A stretch of DNA of 64,000 nucleotides from Primulina eburnea. Taxonomy: Eukaryota > Streptophyta > Magnoliopsida > Lamiales > Gesneriaceae. Every line of letters starts with the position of its first letter. The first letter of the stretch is position 1. The stretch covers positions 41,920,051-41,984,050 of the forward strand of contig NC_133108.1 in the NCBI RefSeq assembly GCF_022965805.1. The letters are read 5' to 3'. The position numbers and the translations under genes were made by a program. The notes under the pieces are model-generated. The model saw only the letters and a list, made by a program, of their open reading frames with translations, was not told the origin of the DNA and searched no databases. Of the stretch, positions 1-12,998 are shown in pieces.

Positions 1-3000
1 TGAGAATCATTCTTATGGCGGTAATGAATGGATTTATTCGCTAATTAGGGTGTTGATATCTATTATTTGTTGATTGGAATATGGCATCACAGATTATCTT
101 GAAAGATTCATGTGACATGTTCTTTTGTTTAAGTAATTTCGAAAATAATCTTATCGACCTCGTGCATATACTTAGGCTTGTCTGAAGTCATATAGCTTAA
201 TTGCCTGATTGGAACTGTGTTTGGTAATTTCTCGAAGAATTGAATTGCCGTGGATGCTTGCATGTTAATATGTATGATCTGATACCGATACGTGTTCTTT
301 TATTATGGTCTGTTTGAGTCTTTCACTTTAGCGCCTTGTTCTTGATTGGTGACTTTGTTGCAAATGTAGCTTATTTTAAATCGAAACTAACGATAGGATT
401 AGGATCCCAATCTTGAAGGAAAATTAGGGTTTTTGGTGAAGTGCATCCTCTAAATGGGTCGATTTGGCGCATTACACCCTATTTATTTTGGCAGATTCTG
501 TCATTGAATTATAGTTTCTTTGGCACATTTCACCTGCACCACGCCGCTTGGGAAGTTATCAATGGTTTTGTGGGATTTCAGTTCTGGACACGATTTTGGC
601 AATTTTCAAATATGATATCATTCAAAAAATAAAATTTTCAGGTGCAATATGCAAATTTAGTTTATTCAGAGGGTGCAAAGCGCCGAAATCTGGTCCAAAA
701 ATAAAATTCCACTAGCAAGACCATTAAAAAACTTACTGTGGGATGCGGACCCGTCAAAGAAACTCTAATTTACTGGTTCCGTTCTTTGGAAGAAAATTTT
801 AATGGTACAATGGGTAAGAGTGAGCTTTTCAAGTGTGTACTACACCAAAAACCTTCTGTATTCTGCATCTTTGAATGGGTAAATTGCATAGAGACCGTAT
901 GTTGCGTCAAAATGTCTGACCCACCCCCTCCCCGTCCTTATGTTTATAAGTAGAGATCTAAAGCTTTTGATGCTGACAATTCTTTTGTGGTACATGTAAA
1001 CTTTATGATCATATGTGTGAAATAATTTTGAAGAGTTTTTGAGGTTGAAAATAAAATTGTAAATGTTTTTAAAAGTAAATATTCTTTCTTTTAAAAAGTA
1101 AATATTCTGATTATTTCCCTCTTTTTTTTTTTTTATCACAATCTCTCTGTTTTTGTAAAGTTTTACAATGTCTTTTAATATATCTGAAGTGTTTGGGGTG
1201 CGGTAAGTTTGAAAAAGAAATTAAACTTATTTTTTTTGTTACACTGAACCAACACTTTTGAATTCAAGAAAAATAATTTCTGGATAATTTCATGACTGTA
1301 TGAATAAAAGTCGCGTGTACCACAAAATATTATTGATGGGGTTCATGTAATACTTTAATTCATAAATGGATTTTAGCTAATTGATTTGTCAGAGGGTTAT
1401 TAGCCATTTGAGTATTTGACATAATACACGTGGTTTATATGCTCATTGCCTGTGTTTGTATCTTTATATTCTAGCTTATATATATATATATGCTACAGGA
1501 AATGCAGTGTTCTTTAACGGGATATCATTACAAGTGTTTCCCGGAAAATTTAATGTGCTATCATTTTTTCCCTTTAATTATGTTATAAATTGGCATGTTA
1601 GATGGATTTTTGATCTGGACAGTATAACAGCATGATCAATCAATTGCTGGATTTGTGCATTTTTTTAAGATTGTTCTGTAACTCAGAATCGTTTAGCAGT
1701 TTTACTGTGGCGCTTATGATTATTTTCCTACCCTGCTTGATTGTTAATTATTGTCCTGTTTAAGCGACAATTTTATATGAGTTTTTCTTTTATGCCTGAT
1801 ATGTAATGTTCGAATCCTCAGTTATATGCCTTTTCTATTAGAGCACCTATCTGCCTGTAGTTGGCCTCTCATGACTTACCTTGCATGAATTTGCTCGAAA
1901 TTTAAGATGGTATTTTGTCTATTTTTATTCAGTAGTTGATTTATGTGTCTTGGAACGAGATTTAGATAATCTATGGACTATGGTTGAGATGACCGATTGT
2001 ACGACTTGGATTTTGTGGCTTTAGTTACATGCATTTAATCGGTATGTTTTTCAGATTTGTGACCGAAAAATTTGTAATTGTACGGTTATCTTTGCCCAAA
2101 GCAGATGAATGTTGTTGGTCCTATATTTTTCATTTTAAAAAGTTGTGTATATTTTTGTTATTACTGGGTGAATAATCGATAGTGCCTTTGTGATTTGAAT
2201 GCAGGAACCGCTCAAGTTGTCCACAAACTGATGTGAAGTCTTTCAAATTTTGAGTTAGGTTTCTTTATTCTGTATTTCCAATACAACCATACTAGCTAGT
2301 TACACTTCCTTCAAATTTGAATCGTAAAATTTGCAACCTATGTTGACTGACACTCGTTTAGTTTTTCCTTCCCTCGATGTAAACACACTGTTTGTGTAAA
2401 GCTCGACCTGGGATCTATGGTGGAATCTGGATCATTTTTTTTTCAAAAAAAATTGGCATAATCATAGTGGTATCTGTATTGGATGCTTGGTTCGCTTTTC
2501 CAAAGGTCCTTGGTACTACTGTACTATTGGCTACTTGTTGCTCCACGTTCGTTTACTTAGTTTCTAAATTAAATTTTCATGTTATTCTTAGCTACAAAAA
2601 GGGTGGAAATTGGAAAAATAACGAGTTTAGGAGTGAGTTTGGTATGAAGTCGGATTAAAAGAAAAAAAACAACTGCTGCCTTTGAAAAATAGTCATGTTC
2701 GGATACTGTTTATAGAAGTCGGAGATTCAGAAAATATGGTTTTTTTTAAAGAGTAGTTGAAATTAGTAAGTCGGTTGTTCCGTCCCGTTAAATGATGGGT
2801 TGTGGCGGAAATTAGACTAAAAATTGACATCTTAGCTCGTTTGCTTCGCCAAATTGGCACCCAACCCACCCAAATGGCACAACTCGGCTCCCGTTTTAAC
2901 AAGTTTAGGTTTTTTTGGTGTTAATTTCTTAAAAAGTAGAGAATTACTTCACCACTTAAAAACGCTTGTGTTAATATAACAGAAATTTTTTTTTTGCTTT

Positions 3001-3605
3001 TATTTTACAAAATATAACTCTTAAAAACGCTTGTGTATAAAAATATTGTTTAATGCAAATACTTAAAAAGCTCGAATTCATATTTCATAATTAAAACTAA
3101 AATAAAAAACGTTTTTTTAATAAAAAAAAACTGTCTAAAAATAAAGATTGTTTTATAAAACTAGCATCCTAAAAATCGTGACGACAAGACTGAAAACAGA
3201 AGAGAAAAAAGTCAAGGTCAGGCAACGGTTGAGTAGAAAGAAGGACACCTATCAAAATATAGTCGTTATGTTATGAATATTGAGATGCTGTTTTTAATAA
3301 TAATTCCAAGATTCTATTAATGTTGTTGGTCGCCGAAAATATTTACCCGTATCATATGTCTCGAATCTGTGTATCCTACGTAAACTAGCCGTTGAGATAT
3401 ATTAAACTAGAAACCATTTATTTTTACTCTCCACCATTTTCCCCTCCACTCCAAAAATCCAATCTTTATCTTTTTTTCTTTCTTCAACGAATCCTAGATT
3501 CCATCAAGAAAAAGAGACCTGCAACAACAACAAAAAATTGAGCTTCCATATACTTATTTTCTTTCTCGTTTCTGCATTAAACTAATTTGAACTTGATAAT
3601 AGTTC
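1..3605. other. AT-rich non-coding stretch, no supported gene
   Basis: No open reading frame of convincing composition lies here on either strand. The texture, with long T-rich runs and no coding bias, resembles plant intron or intergenic sequence. A splice-acceptor-like site at 2201-2204 is followed by a short frame ending in TGA at 2229-2231, so the segment could be the last intron and 3' UTR of a gene that begins left of the window, but I cannot identify that gene. The last 200 bases before 3606 are the likely promoter and leader of the receptor-kinase gene that follows. Confidence 0.5.
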
Positions 3606-6163
3606 ATGGGTGTTCCGATTCAGGAGCCATTTCGAAACGGCTCGGTTGGGTTTTCGGGTTGTCCGAGTAATGGAAATACTGGTCGGGGCAGGGGTGATTC
3701 AGATACCAAGATAGAAAATTGGAGGAAACCCCACCTCCTGCTTTGCATTTTTCTCGTGCTATTTTCTGGTCTGGGGCTCGTTTCGGGTGAGAAATGGGAC
3801 GGGGTGATTGTCACGCAAGCAGATTATCAAGCTCTCCAGGCAATAAAGCATGAACTGGTCGATTCGAAAGGGGTGTTAAAGAGCTGGAATGACACCAGTA
3901 ATGGTGCTTGTTCTGGTGAATGGACTGGCATCAAGTGTGTTAATGGACAAGTTATAGCTATCCAGCTTCCATGGAAGGGATTAGGCGGCCGAATCTCTGA
4001 AAATATTGGGCAACTTCAGGCACTCCGACGACTCAGCCTCCATGACAACTTTCTTGTTGGACCGGTGCCAACATCCCTCGGTTTCCTTCCGAATCTCAGA
4101 GGGATTTATCTTTTCAATAACCGGCTTTCGGGCTCGATCCCTCCATCAATCGGTAACTGTTTGGTTTTACAAACTCTTGATCTTAGTAATAATCAGCTCA
4201 CTGGTACGATTCCTCCAAGTATTGCAAATTCCACAAGGTTGTATAGGTTTAATCTGAGCTTCAATGGCCTTTCTGGTTATATTCCATCAACACTTTCGCA
4301 GAACCCTTCTTTAACTTTCCTTGCCCTTCAAAATAACAATCTTTCTGGTTCTATTCCTGATTCTTGGAGCAGCAACAATAGCAGCCATTCTTATAATCTT
4401 CAGTCTATGAATTTAAGTTACAACCGAATCAATGGGAACATACCCGAAGAGTTTGGTAATCTCTTGAAGCTAAACTCCCTGGATTTATCAAACAATGCAA
4501 TCACCGGAACCTTTCCTCTGAGTCTCACCAATCTCTCTTCTCTGGCAACCGTAAATCTGGAAAACAACAATTTATATAGCCAGATCCCGGGATCAGTCGA
4601 AAATTTAAGGAATCTTTCTGTTCTAAACTTGAGTAGCAACAGGTTCAAAGGGCAGATTCCAGGGACCATTGGTAACATCACCACTCTTACCTTTCTTGAT
4701 CTTTCACTCAATAATCTCTCAATGGAAATACCAACTTCCCTGGTGAACTTACCCCATCTTGATACGTTCAACGTTTCATACAATAATCTTTCGGGGACCG
4801 TCCCATCTCTTCTTGCAAGTAGATTTAGTTCGAGCTCGTTTATGGGCAACATTCAGCTGTGTGGATACAGTAGCTCGACTCCATGTACTTCTCTCCAACC
4901 CAAAAATCTGCCTTCACCCAAAAAACATCTCCGAAAATTGAGCTCAAAGGACATAATTCTCATATCTGCTGGAGCCCTGTTAATTGTCCTACTAATTCTA
5001 TGCTGTGTTTTGATGTGCTGCTTGATCAAAAAGAAGGCAGCTTCAAGAAATAGTAAAGCAGGTGGTGTTCTGGCAAAGGCAACTCCAGCAGCAGGGAATA
5101 TAGTCGAATCCGGAGGCGAAACAGGAGGAAAATTAGTCCATTTTGACGGGCCTTTTGTATTTACAGCTGATGATTTGTTGTGTGCTACTGCAGAGATAAT
5201 GGGAAAGAGCAGTTATGGAACAGCATACAAGGCAACATTGGAAGACAACAACGTAGTTGCTGTAAAAAGGCTCAGAGAGAAGATCACTAAGCCACAAAAT
5301 GAATTTGAAATCGAGGTTTCAGAACTTGGAAAGATTCGGCACCCGAATATCTTGGCACTTCGAGCTTATTACCTTGGACCTAAAGGGGAAAAGCTTCTCG
5401 TCTATGATTACATGCCTAATGGAAGCCTTGCTTCCTTTCTCCATGGTTAGTTTACTCATTCGACCATAATCTACGCAACTAAATTTTTCTTTTTGTTTGC
5501 TAACCATCACAGTTTTATACGGTGTATGCAGCTAGAGGGCCAGAAACAAACATTCAGTGGCCAAAAAGAATGTCAATAGCCATAGGTATAACTCAAGGAC
5601 TTTGCTATCTCCACACCGAACAAGATATAGTACACGGAAATCTTACCTCGAGCAACGTTCTTCTTGATGAGCAAAACAATCCTGAAATAGCAGATGTTGG
5701 CCTCTCTCGACTCATGACTAGTGCTGCCAACATGAACATCGTAGCCACAGCAGGCACAATGGGATATCGTGCACCAGAGCTTTCTAAGATCAAGAATGCC
5801 ACCACAAAGACCGATGTTTTTAGCCTCGGTGTTATATTACTGGAGCTCTTAACAGGGAAATCCCCAAGCGAGGCCACAGATGGGCTCGACCTGCCTCAGT
5901 GGGTGGCATCAACAGTTAAAGATGAATGGAGTGATGAAGTTTTCGATGTAGAGCTTTTGAGGGATGCGCCAAATATACGCGATGAATTATTGAATACTTT
6001 GAAATTAGCCCTCCATTGTGTCGACCCCTCGCCCACAGCTCGGCCTGAGGCTCCCCAAGTTCTGCAGAAACTGGAGGAGATAAAACCAGAAATGGACACT
6101 AAGGTTATTCTACCAGCTTCTGGTGATGGTACAACCGCAGCAGTTGAAAAAAGAGTTGAGTAA
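3606..6163 (+). CDS. IMK2: IMK2-like leucine-rich repeat receptor pseudokinase (2 exons)
   Basis: Exon 1 is 3606-5445 and exon 2 is 5532-6163, joined across a GT-AG intron, giving about 823 residues. A hydrophobic signal segment lies near residues 42-59, followed by an N-terminal cap (residues about 75-110), about ten LRRs to about residue 395, a membrane span near 449-473 and a kinase-like domain from about 518. The segment around [20 protein letters not shown] is typical of Arabidopsis IMK2/IMK3. The ATP lysine region (VAVKRL) is kept. The catalytic loop reads IVHGN instead of HRD and the metal-binding motif reads DVG instead of DFG. This supports a pseudokinase that signals as a plasma-membrane scaffold, as proposed for IMK2; that role is inferred from the family. 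The gene appears intact. The start is the first ATG of the frame and leaves an N-terminal extension before the signal segment. Confidence 0.93.
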
Positions 6164-6188
6164 ATTTTGAGAATTGAAGTGTTCACTA

Positions 6189-7313
6189 TATTATTTATTC
6201 TTTCATTCTTTAATTAATAATTTTGCTTTGATATGATATTACAATTATAGATCTTTTTTTCAACAGTTTACTCCATGCATGTAGTATACGTATATGAGGT
6301 TGTATTCTTTTGCTCATGTAATATGTTCTAGCTAAATACTTGTGAGAATGAATATATATGTTTTTATAGAAGTTTGTTTCTATTTTTATATTAAATGTTT
6401 CCATAAAAATGTATTATTTATTTATTTAATACAATCACTAGTTTACATCGTAAAAAAATAGGGGGATCCGTATCCAAAATCCAAATATATATACATCACT
6501 TTAAAGACAAAAACTTGTGTGAGACGGTCTCACGGGTTGTATTTGTGAGACGGATCTCTTATTTGGGTAATCCATAAAAAAGTATTACTTTTTAAGCTCA
6601 GAGTATTACTTTTTATATTGAATATGGGTAGGGTTGACCCGTCTCACAAATTAAGATCCGTGAGACGGTCTCACATGAGACTCACTCCACTTTAAAAACG
6701 CCATAATTATAAACGTCATAATTATTTAAGAAATTAATTTATGCATGCCAATGGAGAAACATTTTCAAGTGAGACAAGGAGTAGCACAAATGGATTACTT
6801 TTTCTACAAGGACTTCCCATCCAAATACACCCTTATGGTTTGTGTTGGCAATAATATAGATGATTTTAAAGAATCATATGAAATTACTCAAACTAAACTT
6901 CGCAATAATGAAGTGCACGCTTGAGTGGAAACTGGAATTTGCATTGCATAACTAAACCAGTTTACAAGAACCTGATCAATACAATAAAACTGAATGTTTG
7001 AACTTTACAAATCAAACTTACAAATCGAGGTGGGAATATTATGTTGATTTGTTCCCTGTATAAGCCAAGCTGTTCGACTATGGTCAATGAAAATGAAGAT
7101 ATGGCTTGCATTTTAGATGTTGGTATTCTCTCGAGATAACAGGTAGGCGCACCTAGATATAAACCATCGACGTCATAAAGTTCCATAAAACAAATCTGTG
7201 TTCAAAGTCGCCCCTGATGAGGTAGGGTCAGCCACCCAAAGAAAAAAAACTCTTTGGAGGCATTTCGCATAAACCCGGAAAGATCTTAAAGAAAATCATA
7301 AGCAGCTCAAATG
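6189..7313. other. Intergenic region between convergent IMK2-like and MATE genes
   Basis: This holds the 3' UTR of the receptor gene, MITE-like copy 1 and the 3' flank of the MATE gene on the other strand. The segment 6950-7313 is probably the MATE transcript's 3' UTR. The ORFs here have no recognisable domain. Confidence 0.5.
6508..6688 (-). repeat. Palindrome-ended MITE-like repeat, copy 1
   Basis: A roughly 180-bp element that starts and ends with the palindrome GTGAGAC-N-GTCTCAC and carries a second inverted pair (GTGAGACGG / CCGTCTCAC) inside. The centre holds two AGTATTACTTTTTA-like units. The orientation is opposite to the copies at 14.5-18.2 kb. No coding capacity. Confidence 0.85.
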
Positions 7314-10300
7314 TTACTCTTTTTCATTATCTGGCCAGAGCAATCTCCATGGTCCGCTTCTAGAGTTAAGCCTGTAAATAATAACCACTTAGCGGCGTTG
7401 CACGAGGTTAAGAAGCATGAACATGAGTAAGAGTCTGCAATATTGATGTTATTCAATCTTAACTTGAAATTATCAAATTCTGGCTCAGCTCAAACATGTT
7501 CATTATATTTTGAGCACAGACTATTTTGTTTGATAGCTCAAAAATCATCCACGCTCTAGGATGTATTTATTAATATTTTAATAAATACATTTACAACTAA
7601 ATCAGCTCACAAGCTAGAGCTAGAAAATAAAATTCAATTAAACAAAATTAGCTTGAACTTGAACACTAATCAAGCCAACTCAGTATTAGACTTTCTTGTG
7701 ACCAAAAACAATTTTAGCTCCAGTTCAAGTTAAAAAAGAAAAGAAAGAGGAATGTCGATGATTCATGAGAATTTTATTATAGTCACTTTTTCACCTTAAT
7801 ACACCAGCGAGTACACGCAAAGTCATAAATAGAAACAGCCCACTCCAGACACCGGCAAGACCAAACAGAGGAGCAGTCATCAATATGAAAACTGAAGAGA
7901 TCAGTCCAACAAGAGCCTGCTTATCCAAGCGAAACTGAATTATTTAGTAACAGAGTATCTGACGAGGGATCTACAAACAAATGTAAAACAACATTACCAT
8001 GGAATATGCAGCAAATCCAAAGTCTGAAACCCCATAATAAAGCCCATCCAAAACGAATGCAACAGCATTCATCGGCTGAGATCCAGCAACAAACTACAAC
8101 ACAAAAATAAGTGATCAAACATGTTTCAGTAAAACAATGGCTCTGTATCCTTTGCTAAACAGGATTCTTAAACATTATTATCAGGCTCCATTTCGCAAAA
8201 AAATATATTCAAAATATGTAACGTTGGCATTAATTTGTCACTAGTTCATAAAGCCCTGGCTGTGAAAGGATTTATGTTAAAAAGTAAGAAAGTTATACAC
8301 CAGAGTCCAGAAATATCAAATGCTGCTAAAGTTCATTATGATAGGTTTAAGGAACACTCTCCTACAAATCCTCAGCGAAAAAACCCAAGGCCATGCTTTC
8401 ATTCCAATAGAGAATAGAATACACCCTCAATATTATTCTATTGATCTAATCCAAGAATTCTGAAGTGCTCTGAATACCTTTAGTGGCATATGAGTTAGCT
8501 CACTTAAAAACCAAGTCTACGAGGTTTAAAGAGATATAACTGTATTACGATACTGTATTTGATCCTCTTCAAGCAATCAGTACCACCTCCTGCGCGTGAG
8601 CCAAATTCAGGAAGAATTCCTGCAGAATTTAAATTATTCTTACCAATGTTCCTGATCTCGCTATTCCAAGAACTTCTGAGTCTGGACTAAATAAGCTAGA
8701 AAGAGAACCGAATCCAATGAACAAGATTACAGCCAAAGCCAGGCCCATGATTAAACCAACCTGAATAATCATCAAATGAATAGAACATTCAGCAAGGTAA
8801 CCATTCTAATCAATCAACATAGAATATAAATTTAAAATGCACAAAAAGTTATAGATGGTTGAGAATCAGATGGTTTGTACCTGCAGCACTTTGTAAACCA
8901 GTTGCCGTGCCAGACCGTAGTTCCCTTGAGAATAGTCACTAGCAAGTAGAGCCTGTGAAAATATGGGAACTACTTAAGCCTCCTCCAAAGAAACACCAAA
9001 AGTGTTGCCTGAATGTGTTTATTATGCCTGAAAAATCTCACATTTTTACCTGCCCTGCAAGTGCTAAACCATCATTCAGCAAAGATAAGGCTAGCCAAAC
9101 TTGAAAACAAATCTGATGCCCAGCCATTTCTATGGGACCTTCACGTGCAGCCATGGACGTAGCTAATGTTGTAGTCATAAGAACTGCTATAGTTCTTCCT
9201 GTCAGGAGAGCTCCTGGGAAATGAAATTAAAAAGAAATGTCGACAACTGAATTTGGCTCATGTATTTGAATTTTTTATGCCAGTCAAAATGTTTATTTGG
9301 CCATAGAAGTGATATGGATGATTGATTATGGTTTTAGACCAACAGTCGTTCCGTATTTGACATACACGGACATTATTGGATCATTATTCAGTTGCTTACT
9401 AAGTTTTAGTTTTAAATTTTAAAAACATGAAGTGTTCCTCAAACTTCATGCTTTGACAAGGATTTTTTCTGATCACAGATTAATAGCAAAACGACTTGTT
9501 TCTGGACGATAAATTCTGCTGATGTCAAGGAGATCTCAAAATAAGCCATGTTTGAAGTTTTGGATGTAAAGAACCTACAATATGCCGATCACCAATTTCT
9601 ACTTTCAAGTCATCAACTTCAGATTGGCTAATATAACCAAATCGAGTAATTAAACAACTATCTACGTTCTTCATCGACATACCGGATTTAAGGTATTGAA
9701 AAATCCTCTGCCCACTGATACTTGGAGCTATAAGTAGGACTTCATCGTTCAGCTTACATAGAAGAATTACGGCTATCAAGTACCTGATAAACATATACAA
9801 AAAATCTAAACATGACAAGGGAAGTCTGTGTTATCATGTTATACTTTGTGTGATGCAAATACAGAATTAGTTTTACCACATCGACGACATACTCAGAAAT
9901 CACAGTAGACATGGCAGCACCACCAACACCAAGCCCACATAAGAATATCAGTATTGGATCTAGTATTGCATTTAGTAGGTTCCCAACACCTAAAAAAACC
10001 ACACCAGTCATGGTCAGGGATAACTGAACATCGTGACATAGAAATGTCCTAACTAGCCCCGCTGTAATTGCCACTATCTAAATTTTTTTTTAGCTAGAGT
10101 CAAGTCAAATGCTAGTGCTTTTTTACTGAGATTCTAAGAAAGATCATACATAGGTAGTCATCCTTTTAAAAATCACATCAAGTTGCACCCTCAGATTGGA
10201 GAACTAGCACTCTTCAATAATAATAAAAACACCCAAAAGGGATGATTTCTACAGTATGCTAGTGAGCGCATGTAGGATGTACTGAAAAATTTTTGCAACA

Positions 10301-12602
10301 TGATACTTGCCAACAGCAAATAATGGTGTCTTTGTATCTTTGAATCCTCTGAAAGTTCCTTGCGCGGCAAGCGCTACTACAATTGGTGGTGCACCGAAGG
10401 CCCTCAGAGTAAGAAATTGTTCAGCTGGCATACGCATTGGTGAATCCTACAATAAGCCAAATGTGAGTAAGGGTAAGCACGCAAAGTTTTCTATGGATCA
10501 TGGCTAATTTAACTGGGACAATGAGTACAAGTTTCACTAACAAACCAAATCCCTTGTTGCTTCAGCTAGCAAAACAAAAAATATGATTGCCAAACAGAGA
10601 ACTGAAATGACATTCTATTGTGCATATTGTTCATCAACCATTCAAGGATGGAGAAGTCTAGAATTGTAAGTAAGTTAAAATAGACCAAATATGAAGTTCC
10701 TTCATCAGCTGAGTAACACATACAACAGGTATACCGATGGAATTCAATAGGAAACTGGAGCCTGTGAAAAGGGCAACAGTTTCTATGACGCCAAGGGCTG
10801 CAGCAAGCATTATAGAAGTTGATACCGAAGGAAGGAGCATCTTGTTTTGCTGCTCTGCAAGACAATATTATCGAATAAACATGATGATGAGAAAAAGGAC
10901 CACAGAACCAGGAATTGACTGTATATGATGGTTTCAAATTACCTTGATCAGTTTGAGGAGAGTCATCAGCAGCCATTTTAACTGATGCCTGCTCTTCAGC
11001 GACAAAGGATGTCGTTATATTCAGCAGAGGTACATTGAACAATTTAGACACAAGGTTGAACACTGCACCTGATACACCAACTGCTGCAAGTTCAGCAGAC
11101 CCTAGAAACACGACACCGTAAGTTTAGAAACATGCTCGTGATGAACTCGAAAAATCAAATTAAATGATTTCTGGGAAATGCGTGGAAGTTATTCTAATGA
11201 CAACAGGCGTAACATATGAAAGAGTGACATCATCCGATATACACGGAAAGTTATGAGCCTACATATGTGACACACTGTAAAGCCCGAGTCTGGTCAGTGA
11301 CCCATGAAGCCCAGGCCCAAAATTCCTCCTATGCCAAGAACTCAAAGGGGGTAGTAATGACATTAAAAGTAGAGATCGTGAATATGATAACATCACCAGC
11401 TATTATACGAGAAATTAAAGTCGCTCCTGAAATAACCAATTTATGGCAGTAATGAGGCAAATTTGAGAGGGGAACATCTAGGGTATATGCCTCTGATTTC
11501 ACCTATATAAATACCCCATCAAAAGCTTACAAAACTCTGAAAAGCATAAAAATTAGCAATGATACTATTCCAGCGAGGACAAGAAATTTTCGGCTTAGAT
11601 GATCCTACTAAAGGAAAACTCAAAATTTCAAGCTTTCTTGCTTCCCAATTTCAGTCATTTACTTCTTGAAACCAGGCATTTCTTATAAAAATCTGAATGA
11701 ACATGTGTATGATTTACAATCATAAAAATTTGAAAACACGAAGTAAAACATGTTTTAGAACCAAATGATTGGTCTAAATATGTGATCCGGTTTAGGTTAT
11801 GTTCTAATCCTGAAGTGTGGGATATGATAATTGTTACTCTACCTAATAAAGTAGGAAATTATTGTTCCAATATCTTCAGACACTAATCGAACACGGAAAA
11901 TGGATACTATCAAATCCTTCCATAGAGTTCCAAATGCAAACAATCTATAGCTCACAACATCTGCCAGATTCAAGACTGTCACAACTTTAAGGAATACCTT
12001 TTCAGGTGAATTCTTAATCCCATGCAATTACTAAAACAAAAAACAACCAATCGGTCATCCAAAAAAAAAAGTTACCCAAATGGCCAACATATGCCGTATC
12101 TACAAGTGAAGCAATAGGGTCAGCAGCAAGAGCCAATGTTGCTGGCAGTGCAATCGACAAAATCTCCATCCCAAGTCCATCTAACTTGAATTCACTCCTA
12201 CAGAGCCAAAAATGTTAACCCATCAAACCGATAAATCACAACGTAACTGCAGAAATACACGAAAACAAAGTACCCTAAACGATGCACCAACGAAGAGAAA
12301 GAATTCGAAACAGAACCGCCAGAAACATCATCAAGTTCTGGGCCCGGATCCGGGTCACACTCACACCCACTGTCCCGATCATCCGTCACAATGGAATTCA
12401 CCTTTCGTGGCACGTTGTTGGAGCTTTTGGCAGCTGACAATTTCTGGATTTTCCGAAATCGAGGAGAAACATGATTGGCGCTTTTGGTAGAAAACTTGTA
12501 TTGTGGAACGTTTTGATCCGGTAAATTTCCATAATATTTGAGACTGAAGTGGCAAGAAAGGAGAAAATGGCCGTGGCAGTGGTGTAAGAAACTACACGCC
12601 AT
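7314..12602 (-). CDS. DTX45: MATE efflux transporter, DETOXIFICATION 45-like, plastid-targeted (13 exons)
   Basis: The exons in transcript order are 12602-12274, 12197-12076, 11101-10943, 10854-10724, 10446-10311, 9989-9893, 9783-9683, 9213-9050, 8952-8881, 8760-8644, 8093-7998, 7916-7795 and 7371-7314. The phases join without a break to about 567 residues, close to the roughly 560 of DTX45. The first 110 residues are serine-rich and probably a chloroplast transit peptide. Hallmarks of the FRD3/DTX42-45 branch follow: LALAADPIASLVDTAYVGHL, MPAEQFLTLRAFGAPPIVVA, FRGFKDTKTPLFAV, VAGSQPMNAVAFVLDGLYYG and a C-terminal GPWRLLW. The family has 12 membrane helices and exports organic anions or metabolites with proton or sodium exchange. 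The plastid envelope location and the substrate are inferred. The intron after 10311 uses a GC donor (GCAAGT). DTX44 is the alternative assignment. Confidence 0.9.
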
Positions 12603-12839
12603 CGATGAATCTTCTGGGAAGAAAGAATTTTTGGGTAGATAGATGTTGCTGGATAAATCTTTGTTGTAGAATTTTAACGGCTGTTATGCAATTCCAGGTA
12701 ATCAAATATATCCAATGGCCACGTGAGCAATTACATCAGAGTTTCCGATTTTTCTTCGCTTGAATCAGGTAATACGGTTGGAAGGAACCGATCCATCCAC
12801 ATATGAATGTTAGATGCGCATTCTTTCTTTATTATAAAA

Positions 12840-12998
12840 ATTTGTGTATAACGGTCTCACATATCATATTTATGAGATGGATCTCTTATTTGGATCATCC
12901 ATAAAAATGTATTACTTTTTATGCTATTGTGAATATGAGTTGGTCGACCCATCTTACAGATTAAGATCCGTGATACGGTCTCACATGAGACCCACTCC
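12840..12998 (-). repeat. Palindrome-ended MITE-like repeat, copy 2 (diverged)
   Basis: Same family as 6508-6688, in the same orientation. The terminal palindromes are partly decayed (ACGGTCTCAC at one end, GATACGGTCTCAC at the other). It lies about 240 bp upstream of the MATE gene start, so it may sit in that promoter. Confidence 0.75.

Noticed and set aside
2205..2231. Possible last coding exon of an upstream plus-strand gene (acceptor TTTGAATGCAG, then eight codons and TGA)
   Set aside because: Too short to identify a protein and no other exon is visible in the window, so it is only mentioned in the description of 1-3605.
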